64,000 bases of DNA from positions 62,001 through 126,000 of the forward strand of contig JAJIRX010000815.1 of NCBI GenBank assembly GCA_023853785.1, written 5' to 3'. Below the pieces are notes generated by a model that searched no databases, was not told where the DNA came from, and saw nothing but the letters and a program-made list of their open reading frames with translations. The DNA is from Psilocybe azurescens (Eukaryota > Basidiomycota > Agaricomycetes > Agaricales > Agrocybaceae). Made by a program: the position numbers and the translations under genes. Every line of letters begins with the position of its first letter. Positions within the stretch are counted from its first letter, which is position 1. Shown one piece after another: positions 45,001-57,340 of the stretch.

Positions 45001-46176
45001 GCATGGATGCATGACATGCCGGATATTCCCACTGAGCCAGGCCATATGTGGTATGCAGGAGGTCAGGCAGGCAGGCAGGCTTCCTGCGAGCCAAATATCC
45101 GAGGTATGGGTGTTGCCCTTTGGATACCGTCATTTGATTGGATTTGATCGTGATGATGATGTCGTTGTTGTTGTTTTGATACCAGCCCTGTATTCACATT
45201 CCGCGGCACGAAAAAGGAGGGTGCATTGTTGTTGTTGACACGTAGATTGTTGTTTGTTTTGATACGGACGGACGGAAGAAACCATTAGCCATAGGAAAGG
45301 TGGTGGAAGAACGCGAGTTCACCGAGTGGACGAACAAACACGAAACGCAAGATGGATTGCCAGATAGGTATGCATCGAAATCGCAATCAAATCGATCTAG
45401 GAGAGCTGAGCTCGTGCAAGGTTGGAGTGAGAATCATACGGTTATCTGACATTTTTTCCAGTGGCACTCCGAGAATTCCGCCAAGATGTGAACGCAAATG
45501 AGGACAGGTTACGTGTGCTGGAAAAGGGAAGTGCAGGGCCAAGCGACAAGAACGAGGGGAGAAGGGAGAGCAGGAGGGAGGCGATCAAAATGAAAGAATA
45601 GCAGTGACATCAGACCCGACGGTAGTGCGAGAAAAAAAAGGTTACAACGGGCGGATACACAGAAAAGGTATGAGTAAACTTTACTTTGAAATGGTACGCC
45701 TAGGCCAAGACAAGTGCAGAGATGACATGTCAGTTATGTGTGTGAAAACGGGGAATGAATGATAGAACAAACAAACAAACGATGATGCTATGTGTGTTGT
45801 TCATGTTTCTAGAACGCGACTTTCTTCGGTGATAGAAGCTACACGAGTTACGGGCGGCTGACCTACCTAGGGTGAGTGTTGGTGTTGTTGCAGGAGACCA
45901 TGTCGCGCGTCAATATATGATAGTTGATGATGAGAGGGCGGTGACTACCAATGGACGAGGAGGGAAAAAGATCCGAAGACAGCGAGGAGGGGAGAGGGAG
46001 GGAGAGGTGCTGCGGAGAAGCCAGAGGGCTGGCTGATGGAAAGCACGATATCACCGGAAGTAATAGCTGTGTGGGTGTGAGATATTTGTTTCCATTTCCG
46101 GGGATGGAGGAGAGCCATCGGCAACGAGATGGCAGCGGCAGGAAAGCGGCAGAATGGGCGGGACATAGGCGACCGT
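42004..46176. other. 4.2 kb intergenic, upstream region of the MADS-box gene
   Basis: No recognisable coding exon. The longest frames (42436-42924 -, 44684-45238 +) have no motif, and the latter's end is a GAT/GTT microsatellite translation. The stretch from about 43.3 kb on is likely regulatory and 5' untranslated DNA of the MADS-box gene. Confidence 0.35.
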
Positions 46177-46181
46177 CCAAT
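46177..46181 (+). promoter_or_regulatory. CCAAT box upstream of the MADS-box gene
   Basis: GTCCAATCAGAG, 150 bp before ATG 46331, in a GC-rich stretch that also has GGGCGGGAC. This matches the HAP/NF-Y core CCAATCA. Confidence 0.5.
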
Positions 46182-46330
46182 CAGAGCGGGGGTCGCTGTT
46201 CGGCAGGAAGATGCCGGTTGAATCCTGCAAAACAAACTTGAGTAAAGCTGATTCAAAGGTTCAAAGACTGGCGTCTGAAACGAATCGTGTCTCCAGATTC
46301 CTCGCTTTCCCCGTTTCCTACCTTTACAAC

Positions 46331-48682
46331 ATGGGCAGAAGAAAGATCGAAATACAACCCATCACAGTAAGCTTTACACCCTCCCGTCTATTATCGTCCT
46401 CGATTCCTCCTTCCCCCTCCCCCACCTCCCTCCTCTCCAATTATACAACACTTTCCTCATCGCCTATTACCACTCGCTTACTCCGAATTATACTTAGCAC
46501 GAACGAAATCGTTCTGTCACCTTTTAAAGGTGTGTCGCAGGATCCCCTTTTTTGTCGCTATTTTTGTGCTAAATTGGCTTGGCATCTCTGTATTATTCTT
46601 ATCATCCACCATCCCGCCTTCAAACACTCCCGAACACCACTTAGCGCAAGAACGGGCTCTTCAAAAAGCATACGAGCTCGGTGTGCTCTGCTCGGTCGAC
46701 GTCGCAGTTATCATCTTCGGTGTGTGCGCCTTCCAACGTCGCTTTTCACCGCCTCATTCTTGGCATTCTCTTGTCACGGTTCTATTTTTATCGTTCTAAG
46801 AGGAACGTCCTGGCCACCATGTAAAGCTCTACCAGTACGGGTCCGCAGACATACACGACATCGTCCAGAGGCATTTGAGAGTGCGTCGTCAGCCTTGACT
46901 TCCCGCGAACCGTTATCACTGATCCTTATCAACCATCTCCCAGCACGACGGCGAGAAAGATACGCGTGGCCCCCAGGACTTCTCTGGCAGCAACAGCGCT
47001 AAGCTCGATGACATCGGCGACGATGATGACGGTGACGACGACGACGACGACCTCCCCAGCCGCAGCAAGAGGAGGCACGACGGAAAATTGAAATCAGGAT
47101 CAGACATGGTTACGGGCAACGTACGTGGCGATTCTTCCGTCCTTCCCTCTCCTCCTCAATACCGACATTTGACGACGATACCCCCTAAGGTCGACTACAG
47201 CCCCTCTGGACATCGCAGTCTCCCTATTACTCAGCCTCCGCCTCTCTCTCTCCATGGTATCCCGTCCCAGTCCACCGGCGGTGGGCGACCCACTCTGCCT
47301 CTCTCTGACTCGCGCATGTCCGACATGCGCGACGGTAAACGCAGCAGTCAGCGGCTCAGCCTGCACCCAGGCCACAGCCGCTCCCCCCTCGGACGACGTC
47401 AACCCCGGTAACGGCAACTACCCCTACTATGCAGGACAAAACTCGGGCAACTTCAACCGGTCAGGACAGTACGGACACCATTCTTCTTCCCAAGCTCAGC
47501 ACCACCATGGCCCTGGCGGCGGGGGACCAGGCGGTGGCGGTGGTGGAGGCGGGCACCACTCTGGCCCGCAGTACCAGCCGTTCTTCCCCGTCTCTGGCCA
47601 ACACAACTCGCCCCCGCCCTCGTTTATCCCCCCTGCAGACCTCAGATTTCTCCCGCGGCCCGTCTTCGCGAGGCGGCGGCGGAGGAAAACGGGCCTGGCT
47701 TCGGGCTGCCCTCGAGGGGCACTGATATGTACCCCGCCATGCTGCGTAACCAGTCGTCCACGTCTTCACAATCTACAGGCCCGGGAGGTGGCGGCGGTGG
47801 CGGGAACGGGGACCTGTTCGCCGCGTTCCTGGACGCGGACGAGCAGAGTCGGCACCAGAGCCACTCCCAGCAGGGCCCGGGGCTCGTTGGGCTGGACTGG
47901 CCGGTGCATAACACCAGCGGGGGCGGGGGTGGTGGAGGTGGCGGGTCGTCTAATGCACCCTCTGGGCCTTCCAGCTCAGGTAAGCCTCCATCCTAACATT
48001 ACCCCCACCCAAATTTACTCCCACCCAACACCCATCCATCCCCTATCCCTTCTTCCTTCCATACTGCCTGTCACTTCGTCGGCCTTCTCACACGCGCACA
48101 CCACATACTTTCTACGATTCTCATAACAATTTCTTGATTCTAATTTCCTCTCTCTTCTCTATCTCTCGTCGTCCTCTACCAACTCAATTATTCACCGCCA
48201 GTTTCAGAGTCTAACTGATTGCAAAACCCTCAGTACCGCATCTCCCCTCCGCACCTTCCTCAGTCGTCGTCGATGGTCCCGGCGGCAGCAGCGGGGGAAA
48301 CTGGCTCGACTTTCTTTCCGGCAACAACAACAACAACACCAATCACAATCACAATGCGCATCATAACGGGCGGGAGTCGATGTCATGGGAGCGGGGTGGC
48401 GGTGGGGAGCACCGCGGGAGTATCTCTGATATCTTTGTCGGTGGTGGGAGCGGAGGCGAGCGGGGTAGATCTGGGAGCATCGTGGGCATCGGTGGTGGAG
48501 GAGGTGGGGGCGGGATGGTGGTAGGGATCAGCGGCAAACAACGAACGAAAATAGAGGAAGACGTGGGCTTCAGTGGCCCGGGTGGGATCCTGGCGTCTCC
48601 TGCGAGCCTGAACGGGCGTGTGGGAGGCATCGCTGTCGGCGGGGGTGGGGACGTCAAGGACGGGCTGAAAGACGGAGGTTGA
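46331..48682 (+). CDS. RLM1: MEF2-type MADS-box transcription factor, Rlm1 class (five single-base frame breaks)
   Basis: In yeasts Rlm1 acts in the nucleus below the cell-wall-integrity MAP kinase; that role here is inferred. Exons: 46331-46366 'MGRRKIEIQPIT', 46498-46529 'HERNRSVTF', 46645-46719 'KAYELGVLCSVDVAVIIF', 46801-46880 'ERPGHHVKLYQY', 46944-47120, 47190-47979, 48234-48682. The MADS box spans residues 1-60 with the MEF2-like extension after it. Then come an Asp-rich patch ('IGDDDDGDDDDDD'), Gly/His/Pro-rich low complexity and a C-terminal part with 'NWLDFLSGNNNN'. Breaks: one T short at 46522-46525, one A short at about 46666, one C extra at 47383-47388, one C extra near 47618, one A extra at 47686-47689. 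Corrected exons total 1638 nt, exactly 545 codons plus stop. The 69-nt intron at 47121-47189 is optional (open, in phase). Confidence 0.88.
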
Positions 48683-51600
48683 TTTTGTTGTTATTTCACA
48701 AATTCTTTCTTTCCTATTTCTTCCTCTTTTTCCAGTCTTCATTCGACCGACGGCCGTTGGATCTTACTTTGCCTAACGAACACCCTTGGGCGGACTTCCT
48801 CTGGATACACTTCTTCCTTTCTTTTAGTTCTCGATATATTTTTTCGTGCTCTGTAGCGTTTCCTTGTTGTGTGTGTGTGTGGATTATTGGAATATCTCTT
48901 GTATCTTGCTCCGTTTGCGTTTCCTTTTGCTTCGTCGGACATAATCATCATCATAGCTAGTTTGTTTGTTGCTTTTCTTCCTTGGATCGACGGCCCATAT
49001 GCCGTGGACATAACTACCTACCTTCCTCCAACCTATCCCAGAACCACAGAACCTAGATTACTTGTACTGCTATTGTGATCGCTTTGCTCAATGTATTGGA
49101 ACCTTTTCTTTTTTTTTTTGCAAAATACACGGATTACGAGGCGTTTACTTGACTTGACATTCTTGAGACACAAGCATTGCCAGGTGCTATATGCTACAAG
49201 GAACGATTTGTGTTCAGTTGCTCTAATACCTTTGACGTTTCATTTCATTTTACCAGGGCGAATTTACAGTCAGTGAGAAACAACACGGCCATAAATCCCA
49301 CTCTATCAAAGCACGCTTTGTCACTATCGCTAGGGTGGGATAAAAACACCCCATAACCGTGTTGTCAATGGAAGATTATGTCCAGGAGCACAGCAATCCA
49401 GAGAAAACTCTCGCACGACGTCCGAGTGTCTGTTAGTCAGTACGGCAACGACCTCAGGCTGCCCGAGTGAATACTCGGAGATAATGAGATGCAGAATTCG
49501 AAGTCGTGATTGTTGAATCGTAGATAGCATCGCAGGGGTAGGTAGCTAGGTTTTCAGGAATCAGGAGCGTTGCAGCAAGGCAGGAAGGGTAAAACTGTTG
49601 GTCGTGTTTCGAGTACGATCGTTGTTTCTGTTTCCCTCCACCCAGGCCTGTGGCTGGACTTATTGACTGAGCCGGTTACATTGCATTGTTGAAGGAAACC
49701 ATGCAACTAACGATATCCATGTCCCTGTCGATGACATGCACATCTGTACTGATGATTCGATTGAAATGAATTGAATTCACTTTAGTTTGTCTAGTTTAGT
49801 GCGAGATTAAAGATGACGATGACGATGCTGGCGGCTCTAAGTCGCTATAGCCGCGGTTAATTTTCGTCTGAAGCACATTTAAAATTATTTAGGGAAGACG
49901 CCCCGCAAGAAAAGAAAGGTCATACTATGACCGCCTATCCTAACTGGTGCTAGGTGCCGATTGCTGCCGAATTTTGGACTTGGACTTGGACTTGGACTTG
50001 AAGTGGAAGGTACAAGCTCGAGGGGCCTTTCGCAGTGCGAATACTCTCTTGTATGCACTCACACGGCCGAGGCAAATATGCCTCCTTAAGGCACGATTGT
50101 CTGGCGTTGCGCAGTCCGCTGGTGGGCAGGTGGGCTTTGCCCAGCGAAAGATGAACAATCTCCATGTTAGAAAACCCCGGTCGGAGTCGTTAAACTCGAG
50201 CTGCGCGGGCATCCACACATACGGGAAATGGTATGTGAGAGTGAGATAAGACCGCATCTGGATCTACTTAACATGAGAAGATACAGCTATTTGCAGCATG
50301 CGGGTACTGCTTCAGATGGGTCGACTTTGTCTGTGTAGTGGTTGTTCGAGATCTCACGTCGTTTGTACTGAGCTGCTGGCTGAGGAAGCAGATGCTATTG
50401 CTTCCACAACACCCCATGTCGGATGCAGGAGGCCAGGCGATTGACATCTTGAGATAGAAAGACAGAGAGGCAGAGAGGGGTTTGTATTTTGGGATACATA
50501 GGAGTGTACTTTCGCGGCGACTTGGCAAAGGGTATGATGCAGTATACTTCTGATTGAGCTTCGGCAGGCACACAGGTACCGTGAATGTATTTCTGGACAG
50601 AGCAGCTGCGCTGCGGCTCCTTGGATGGTCTATAGTCATTCAATTTCTTCTTCTGGTACATGAGGCAGAATATTTAGCCGCGAGCATACTCTTTGATTGG
50701 GCCACCTTCTGGCCTGAATATAGTGAGCTTCTGTGACATTCTCAATAACAAATCATGCACAATGCTGTGTGCAGAGGGTTCTAGTATCTCCTAGCCGCGA
50801 TACGTACCCTAGTTGTATGTAGTGTGCCGCAGTTCTATATTTCTTATCTAGCCAATGTCTTCTCGTTCTTTATTGTCAAAATTTGTCAGTCCAAGACATT
50901 AGGTCTATCCTATTCATATATTTCCAAGATATTCTCGATCAAACAGTCATTCTATAGACGTTCCGAGGAAATTGTGTCCGATCAACTCAATACCAAATAT
51001 TTGTTGCGTGCTCAAAGACTCGGACAGGGGATACTCATGAGATAAATTCAAGACGAAAAACCATACTGAGCGTGCTGCATCTGTATGACACTGAATGCGA
51101 ATGTGAACTCCAAGCTGTATTTGCTACTAGTAATTAATTCATCTTCATTGGCCAACGGTAATGACAATGATTACATGCTACCCATAAACACAAGGCTCCT
51201 ATATCTCGAGATTCTTAATTCAATACAGTCTAGCCGCGTAAGATATGACATGACTGACGTAGAAAATTAACCCAGAGGGAGTTCAGGTTCCCGATAGTTC
51301 CGACGAAGAAGGAAAATTTGTTTGTTGTCCTGCACTACCATTCCCATAGTGTCACCTAGATTGAGAAACTCACAGCACAGTCATTTGATTTCCCAAGGTT
51401 TAAGGGTAGAGAACTATGATAAAGTTTAAAGAACGCAGTTCTCGTCGGAGAACTCGAGCGCTTGCTCGCGCATCTTTATCCCCACTTGTATTTACATCCA
51501 TCTCTGAAACGTTCGCTGGAGATCAGCGCGTATCGCCGTCGTCTGGGGTCAATCTGCTACTGGCTCTGGCATTGTCGATATGGAATAAGTACGATTTGGC

Positions 51601-52556
51601 TTTCGCCCATTAGGCGCGATTCTCACGCAAATCCCAAAGTTTGATCGCGATTCCCTGGCTAATGCATTTTTCTATAAATAAAGTGCGGAGATCACTCGGG
51701 GTAGCAAGTACTTACTCATTCAGGCTCTCAGACGCCAGTGTTTGTTGGCAGGGTGTCGTGACTTCAAGTTGGAATGGGTCATGATCACGTTCTGCCTGCT
51801 TTCATGCTTACCGAGCAGGGCATTGTGCAATTACACTCGGGGTTATCTGAAGCCACCATTTTCTCACTACCACACGGCATGACCTGCCGCTGGCGCTCAA
51901 CGCGGTCTCAATGGATGGAGAAAAGGAGGAGAAAAGGAGGAGAAAAGGAAGGTGTAAAAGCGCTCAGTGTGAAAAACGTCCGGGACGGCTTACGGTCCGC
52001 ACACTGCACAGCATTGACAGCAACGGTATCACCGGTCCTTCTTTCCTGTCACATGATACATACTGGTATCGCGCCCTGGCATTCGGCTTACGGTTCACGA
52101 CAAGCGCTTTTCTATGCCCGTTCCCGAGGGACCAGGCTGAGGAATGTTTTCGCCCATCCACCTTTGTCCATAGCCTATGCTGACCAAACCCGAATCTCCC
52201 TCTCGACGTTGATACGAAAGATATCTTTGTCGCCCATCGGATACTCTCCTGGAGTTTGCTTGCATTGATGCATTGACTTGCCCCCTACTTTCGGGCACCA
52301 ATCCTGCATTCGGGCTGTGTTGCTATGTGTTTTTAGATCGGCTGGAGTCTCTAAATCTCGTATCTTTGTTTTGCCTGGCCAAAAATCTGCAATCATTCTA
52401 CTAGTGGTGCTTACACTCCAGGTCCGTTTGATTCCTGTGATTCCATGACACATTTCTTCTTGCAGACTTCTCTACTTGCCAATGCTTTCAAATTTCAATG
52501 GACGCCCTCGCTTTGACTCAGCCTCCGGAAACTGTCTTTCCTTGGCCCTCCATAAC
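48683..52556. other. 3.9 kb intergenic, nothing firm
   Basis: Starts with the MADS-box 3' UTR (T-rich, to about 49.2 kb). Frames at 49947-50249 +, 50268-50639 - and 51774-52268 + lack motifs. Short tandem runs: TTGGAC x4 (49974-49999) and AGGAGAAA x4 (about 51916-51950). No gene supported. Confidence 0.35.
49974..49999 (+). repeat. (TTGGAC)4 microsatellite
   Basis: Four tandem hexamers in TTTTGGACTTGGACTTGGACTTGGACTTG. The unit is in phase with an open frame giving Leu-Asp repeats. Confidence 0.7.
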
Positions 52557-52946
52557 TAGTGTTTCGCGGATTAGTCCTGATCGGCTAATTCGCTGGACAA
52601 ATTTGCCCATGTAAAATAGCACAAATTTTCTGGGAAAATTAGAACAAAAGAGTCAAATTTGGCGAGAATTAGGGCAAATGTCACTTTTTACAGTCTTTAG
52701 CTTTGAGAATGAAGGACATCACACTCGAAGGACAGCAGAGATAATGTTCTGGGTGTCCTCTAGCTCGATTGGATGATTCTCATGTGTATTTGATTTATGT
52801 GATGAGCGCTCGACAGAGAAAAAAAGCATTGTTTACGAAGAGGGAAATTTTACACTAATTCACCTGTCGTTTTCTCCAATCCTGGTCGGACCTGTTTATT
52901 TGCTGAGGCAATTTTCATTTTCACCGGTCTAATCCGCGCAAAACTA
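52557..52946. mobile_element. hAT-type MITE with 8-bp target duplication
   Basis: 390 bp. Ends TAGTGTTTCGCGGATTAG and, complemented, TAGTTTTGCGCGGATTAG. Flanked on both sides by TCCATAAC (52549-52556 and 52947-52954). TA(G)-starting ends with an 8-bp duplication are diagnostic of hAT. No coding capacity. The clean duplication implies recent insertion. Confidence 0.9.
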
Positions 52947-52954
52947 TCCATAAC

Positions 52955-53559
52955 AGGGAGCGGGGGACTTTGCCTCCTGGTTGTAAAATACTCCCGGTTA
53001 TTCTGTTTCCGTTCTTAGGACGAAACTAGGCCAACTCGGAAATAACCCGCTGTAGTAGTGAGTTCTGGCCATCTGGGCCGAGCTGCCCGAGCGTAGATTA
53101 GATAGTGTAGTGCATCTCATCAGCGGCTGTTTGTGTGCTAGCGCGCTTTCGCAGTCAGACCAACGCACCTTTGTTCGCAACGCCATACATAATGTGCGGA
53201 TGTTTGACGAGCACTCCGAGCATCCCAGACACGAGCTGCTAGCGTAGACCGGATTGGCCTACTACACCGCTAGTGCTCTAAAGTCGAAAAGAAATCCATC
53301 TTGTTTGTTCTTTCAAGGAGACAACGCAGGAGGCGCTATGGTGCTCCATGGTGTTTCTCTAGCCTCTTTGTCGACTATTAAATTATTTTAGGCTCGGGCT
53401 CTATCGCTCAGTTTCGCCCAGTCTAATCCAAGAACACCGACGCTGTGCCCGAGGGCTATGTCCTCGCACGTGATATACTCCGATGACGTCGACCAGCCCA
53501 TTCGTCTTATAACGGAGACATCTGCGGGAATTCCAAGCTCATTAGAAATCCCCCTTATA
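52955..53559. other. promoter side of the single-TM protein gene
   Basis: No gene. The open frame extends upstream of the chosen ATG to 53458, so an alternative N-terminus of 34 residues is possible, but it would precede the signal sequence. Confidence 0.4.
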
Positions 53560-54401
53560 ATGACCATATCAAATCAACTAACAGCCCTCCTTTTCTTCGT
53601 GTCTTTACTATCATCCGCCAATGCTCAGATCAGTAACCACAATCGGCCGCGCAGGTCATGGGGAAGAGTAGTCGCAGGCGTTATTATCGGTGCGCGCTAT
53701 ATGTGAAATTACTCATTGATAACAGACTGTCTCATCTTGTATATTATCCTTTATTCAATACAGGAGGAGTAGCAGGTCTTATATTACTATGCTTAATGCT
53801 CAGAATGATGCAACGCAGACGTTTTGCGAGAGCACATCCTGGCGCCCAGCCCAATTTCTTCGCTGGAAAGCCGATGTTCGGAGGGCCTTGGGGTCATTCT
53901 AACGCGCCGGTTCCACCACAGCCGGCTTCCCAGTTCAATAACGGCGGTCCTGGCTACAGCAACTACAATCCCGGCAACTCCTTCCACAGCCCACAAAACG
54001 CATTACAAAGTCCCGCACTTGCAGCTAACCCAGAATACCCGGCCCCGAATGCCCCATTCCCACCTCCAGCCTATGGCCAAGATGCAAACTATGAGGGCAA
54101 ATACGCACCTGTGAGTTCATATCACTATCAATATCTCTATCACTCTCAACCACATTCGTACGGCAAATTCTCATCTGAATGCTAACATATAACATGTAAC
54201 ACAGCCTTCCGGACCTCCTCCACCCGTGAATATGCGCACTGACTCCAATTACGCTCCGGTATGTGCTCGTAATTGAATATACGTGTTCGCGTTTTCGGAA
54301 TACTAACCGTCAGCTTTCATATGTAGCCCCCTGGACCTCCTCCTGCTGCGCACACGACTGGACAGGATAACTCCTCATTCGTAGGAGGATTCCGCAGCTA
54401 G
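53560..54401 (+). CDS. small single-pass membrane protein with Pro/Gly/Asn-rich tail
   Basis: Exons 53560-53689, 53764-54110, 54205-54258, 54327-54401, all GT-AG, total 606 nt, 201 aa, fully open. Start chosen at 53560 because it gives a signal peptide 'MTISNQLTALLFFVSLLSSA' ending NAQ. A short lumenal segment ('HNRPRRSWGR') precedes one TM helix formed across the first intron ('VVAGVIIG' + 'GVAGLILLCLML'), followed by basic residues ('RMMQRRRFARAH') that set a type I topology. The cytosolic tail is low complexity ('NNGGPGYSNYNPGN', 'PYPAPNAPFPPPAYG'-like) ending 'NSSFVGGFRS'. The layout resembles the RCR/wall-stress adaptor type of fungal proteins, but no domain identifies it. It lies between two hAT MITEs. 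Confidence 0.75.
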
Positions 54402-54692
54402 ATTTCTCATATATGATACCCGGGGATCATCTAGACACTAGATCCCCCGTAATGCCACTCTATATACCGCACAATCTGATGCACGACCTCTCGTACGAAT
54501 CTTGTAGCGTAGCGTATTTTTCTACTGTGTAACTTGTTCATTATCCGATTGTAATCTTCTGTATTGTTAATGATCTGGGACACGTTTCATTGTAGGGGTC
54601 TGACATCTTCCTTGACACCAGGCAATCGATTTGGAGAACCGCAACATGGGCCACACTCCACCGAGGTCATAACTCCATGACTAGGTGATTAG

Positions 54693-55518
54693 GGGCACCA
54701 GGATTTTTAAAGTACCAACTTGCGGGCCTAGCGCGCACTTTCGGGATACACGTACACTATTCATTGCACTATAACTCAAGACGTTAATTAAGTTAAGTTT
54801 CCATTGAAAAACTTATGGGGTACTACACAAAACGGTACATAGAAGCATAACTCTAATGCGCTCAGAGTTCATTAGCCGATAGCTTGCGCGCACTGAAATG
54901 CACTAGCGCAGAAATCAAATGCGCTGATTTGCGCTAGCGGGCACTCAAGTGCATTTGCAGGCATGTAAAGCTCTCTAGAATACAACTAGCGCGATATGAA
55001 AAACACCCAACTCAAAAATTCGAACTTACTTTAGATTTACCATAATGACTACTCCTCGAGTATTTATTTGTCATGTATTATAACCGAGTATTGAGCGCTG
55101 AAGGTACGTTGAAAAGCTCCATCGCATAAATGAGACAAAAATTGACCGAATTTATACTTCAACGATAATAATCACAACATTTTAATTTGAATCGGTGCTT
55201 CGAGGAGATGGAGGTGAGTTAGAAACACCTCACGTCCACGTAGGACATGTAAAGCTTGCCATAAAATCATCAATGTAGTGCTACCCGGCCTCTCACAGCA
55301 AGAGACTGCCTTTGAGCTTTGAAGCAGCGTGATATTTTGTTATGGAATACTTCTGGATACCCATTGGATTCTTGCTGCACATTCTATGAGTTTAAAAGTT
55401 GATTAATTGTGCTACAACAATACCACATGATTTTTTAACTTGCGCAAGCTAGCGCGCAACTAGCTCATAAATGTGCATGCAAGGCCCGCTGGTTTGCACT
55501 GGAATTTCCGGTTGCCCG
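54693..55518. mobile_element. hAT-type MITE with GCGC-rich ends and 8-bp target duplication
   Basis: 826 bp flanked by GTGATTAG (54685-54692 and 55519-55526; the preceding G also matches). Left end GGGCACCAGGATTTTTAAAG…GCGGGCCTAGCGCGCAC aligns with the complement of the right end GGGCAACCGGAAATTCCAGT…GCGGGCCTTGCATGCAC. Inside, CTAGCGCAGAAATCAAATGC and its complement form another hairpin near 54900-54940. No coding capacity. Confidence 0.8.
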
Positions 55519-55526
55519 GTGATTAG

Positions 55527-57340
55527 TTATTTCGTACTATTTCAGAACTAGAGAGATGGCACTAGTTTTCGGACATCAGTTGGGGTATCTGTGAGGAGAA
55601 GTGGACAGTTATGTTGGGGTAAACGTCGATGAAGTTCGCTGAAGCTAAGCCACTTGCTTTAATGCCGTCTCTTTGCTCGAGGAGGTAGATTCGTCAGGAG
55701 GTAGTTAATACTCCGCAATAAATTAATAGTTGCCACCAGGGCTAGGAAAGGATACAAGGGGTTTTGAGCCGCCTATTAGCTCACCGAGGAGTTGCCGTGC
55801 GCGTGTGAGCAGTAGGAGCTGGCGTGCAAGATGAGATTTTAAGCAGGAAGGTGGAAGGGAAACGAGTCCTCGTTGCCAACTTGATGGCTAGTAGTAGATT
55901 CTCGGGGAATCCAATCATGGTATATTGACACTGAACATGATAATAAACAGGTGTGTATATCTCTCAAAAATTCCCAATCTTTTAATCTAAACATAACAAC
56001 GTAGCCGAATCCACACGAAGAGTTGTCAGATCCTTTTCACCATGTATCTCTCTGTAATAAGTCTATTGGCTCACCAGTAGCAGTCTGAGCCGATATACGG
56101 TCCTGCCGGTCCCTTATTTTCGCTAAGGGCATTTGGAGGCCCTAGATGGTTGGAGCAGGGGAAAGGCTTGAGAGGAAAGCCTGCCTCGCCGGAAAAGTTG
56201 AAGATTAGGTGTTCAAGAAATGGAGATTTTATTCGAGGTAGGAATTTAGAACACCGGAGAGCTGGTCGGGATGACTTAGGGCAATGCAACGTGTAATAAT
56301 ATACCTTACGAATTTATAGCCATGCTGGATAGATTTACCCTGAGTGTGTCACTGCCAAGATAATTTCAAAGCTGAACACCAAGTGTAGACATTGGACGGG
56401 ATGTATTTCTATATATCGTTAGGTATATCTGTAAATTTCCCCTGAGTCTGCGTTGAATGTGAAGCATCTTCCCAAAAGCTTTAACTGCTGACCATCCTTT
56501 CTCTCCACACACAGAATCAAAATTATTGGAAGCAGAAATGATTTATGCAATGGGCCTTAGACTCCTTTTCTTCTGAATGATAACCATGCCGCAATGTGAC
56601 CACTGCACTGCTCCTCGGATGTAAATGGGCTCCATGAGGTCCTTCGGGTAGGATGGACTTCCAATGCCATTCGAACATATCTACGTAAGAAATCAGACAG
56701 ACGGATGACTCCAGGGTATGTCACATAACCGCTGTAAACGTATCCTGACCCCCACTCTCATTTCACCCAATATCCGAGGAAAGCCTATTCAGGACATCCG
56801 TTTAGTCACCACTTTGACAAATAGATCCACGTACTACTATGAACTTCCCTGAGCTCGGAACGACACTGGGGCTGTTATGGTGGACATCATTGAAGAAGAG
56901 ACACCTACCTGCCCCTTACTGTTATTTATACGGACGTGTTATACAGTTACAGGCCTGATTGTGCGATAGAATTCTACTCCACGGCATTATGTCAAGCGTA
57001 CTACGTAGAAGAGCAGTATGCAGTACTGGGAGAAACATATCACACACTGCGCAGGTTGTTCTTCAGCGATGCCAATTGAATGATTCAAATTTCAGATTAC
57101 ACAATGCCCATCTCAGCGTCAGAGTAATCATATCTTTGGGTTTAAAATTTCTCGGCGCACTTTTCACACCTGGAGCCCGCAACACATAATATGGCTTACA
57201 TAGTACCCATATCAAGTCCAGGCTCGGTGGACCTCCAAAGTACCACACATTCAAATAAGGCCACCGCGTACCTGTCCCTGACACCCTGAAATACATACCT
57301 GAAGGGGTTTGACAAAGTTTGACGCCCGGCTTGGATCTAG
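55527..57340. other. 1.8 kb without a firm gene
   Basis: Presumed upstream part of the decayed gene that follows. The plus frame 56959-57189 ends 'LGLKFLGALFTPGARNT' and continues past its stop with 'RLGGPPKYHTFK' and 'GHRVPVPDTLKYIPEGV', so earlier exons may lie at 57.0-57.3 kb. The rest shows nothing. Confidence 0.35.

Noticed and set aside
47254..48126. 290-codon frame as a separate Gly-rich protein
   Set aside because: Only its middle part belongs to the MADS-box gene; the frame enters and leaves through homopolymer shifts and runs through the next intron.
50268..50417. 49-codon minus frame starting MGCCGS, suggestive of myristoylation and palmitoylation
   Set aside because: Very short, no supporting exon or neighbour; such a motif arises easily by chance.
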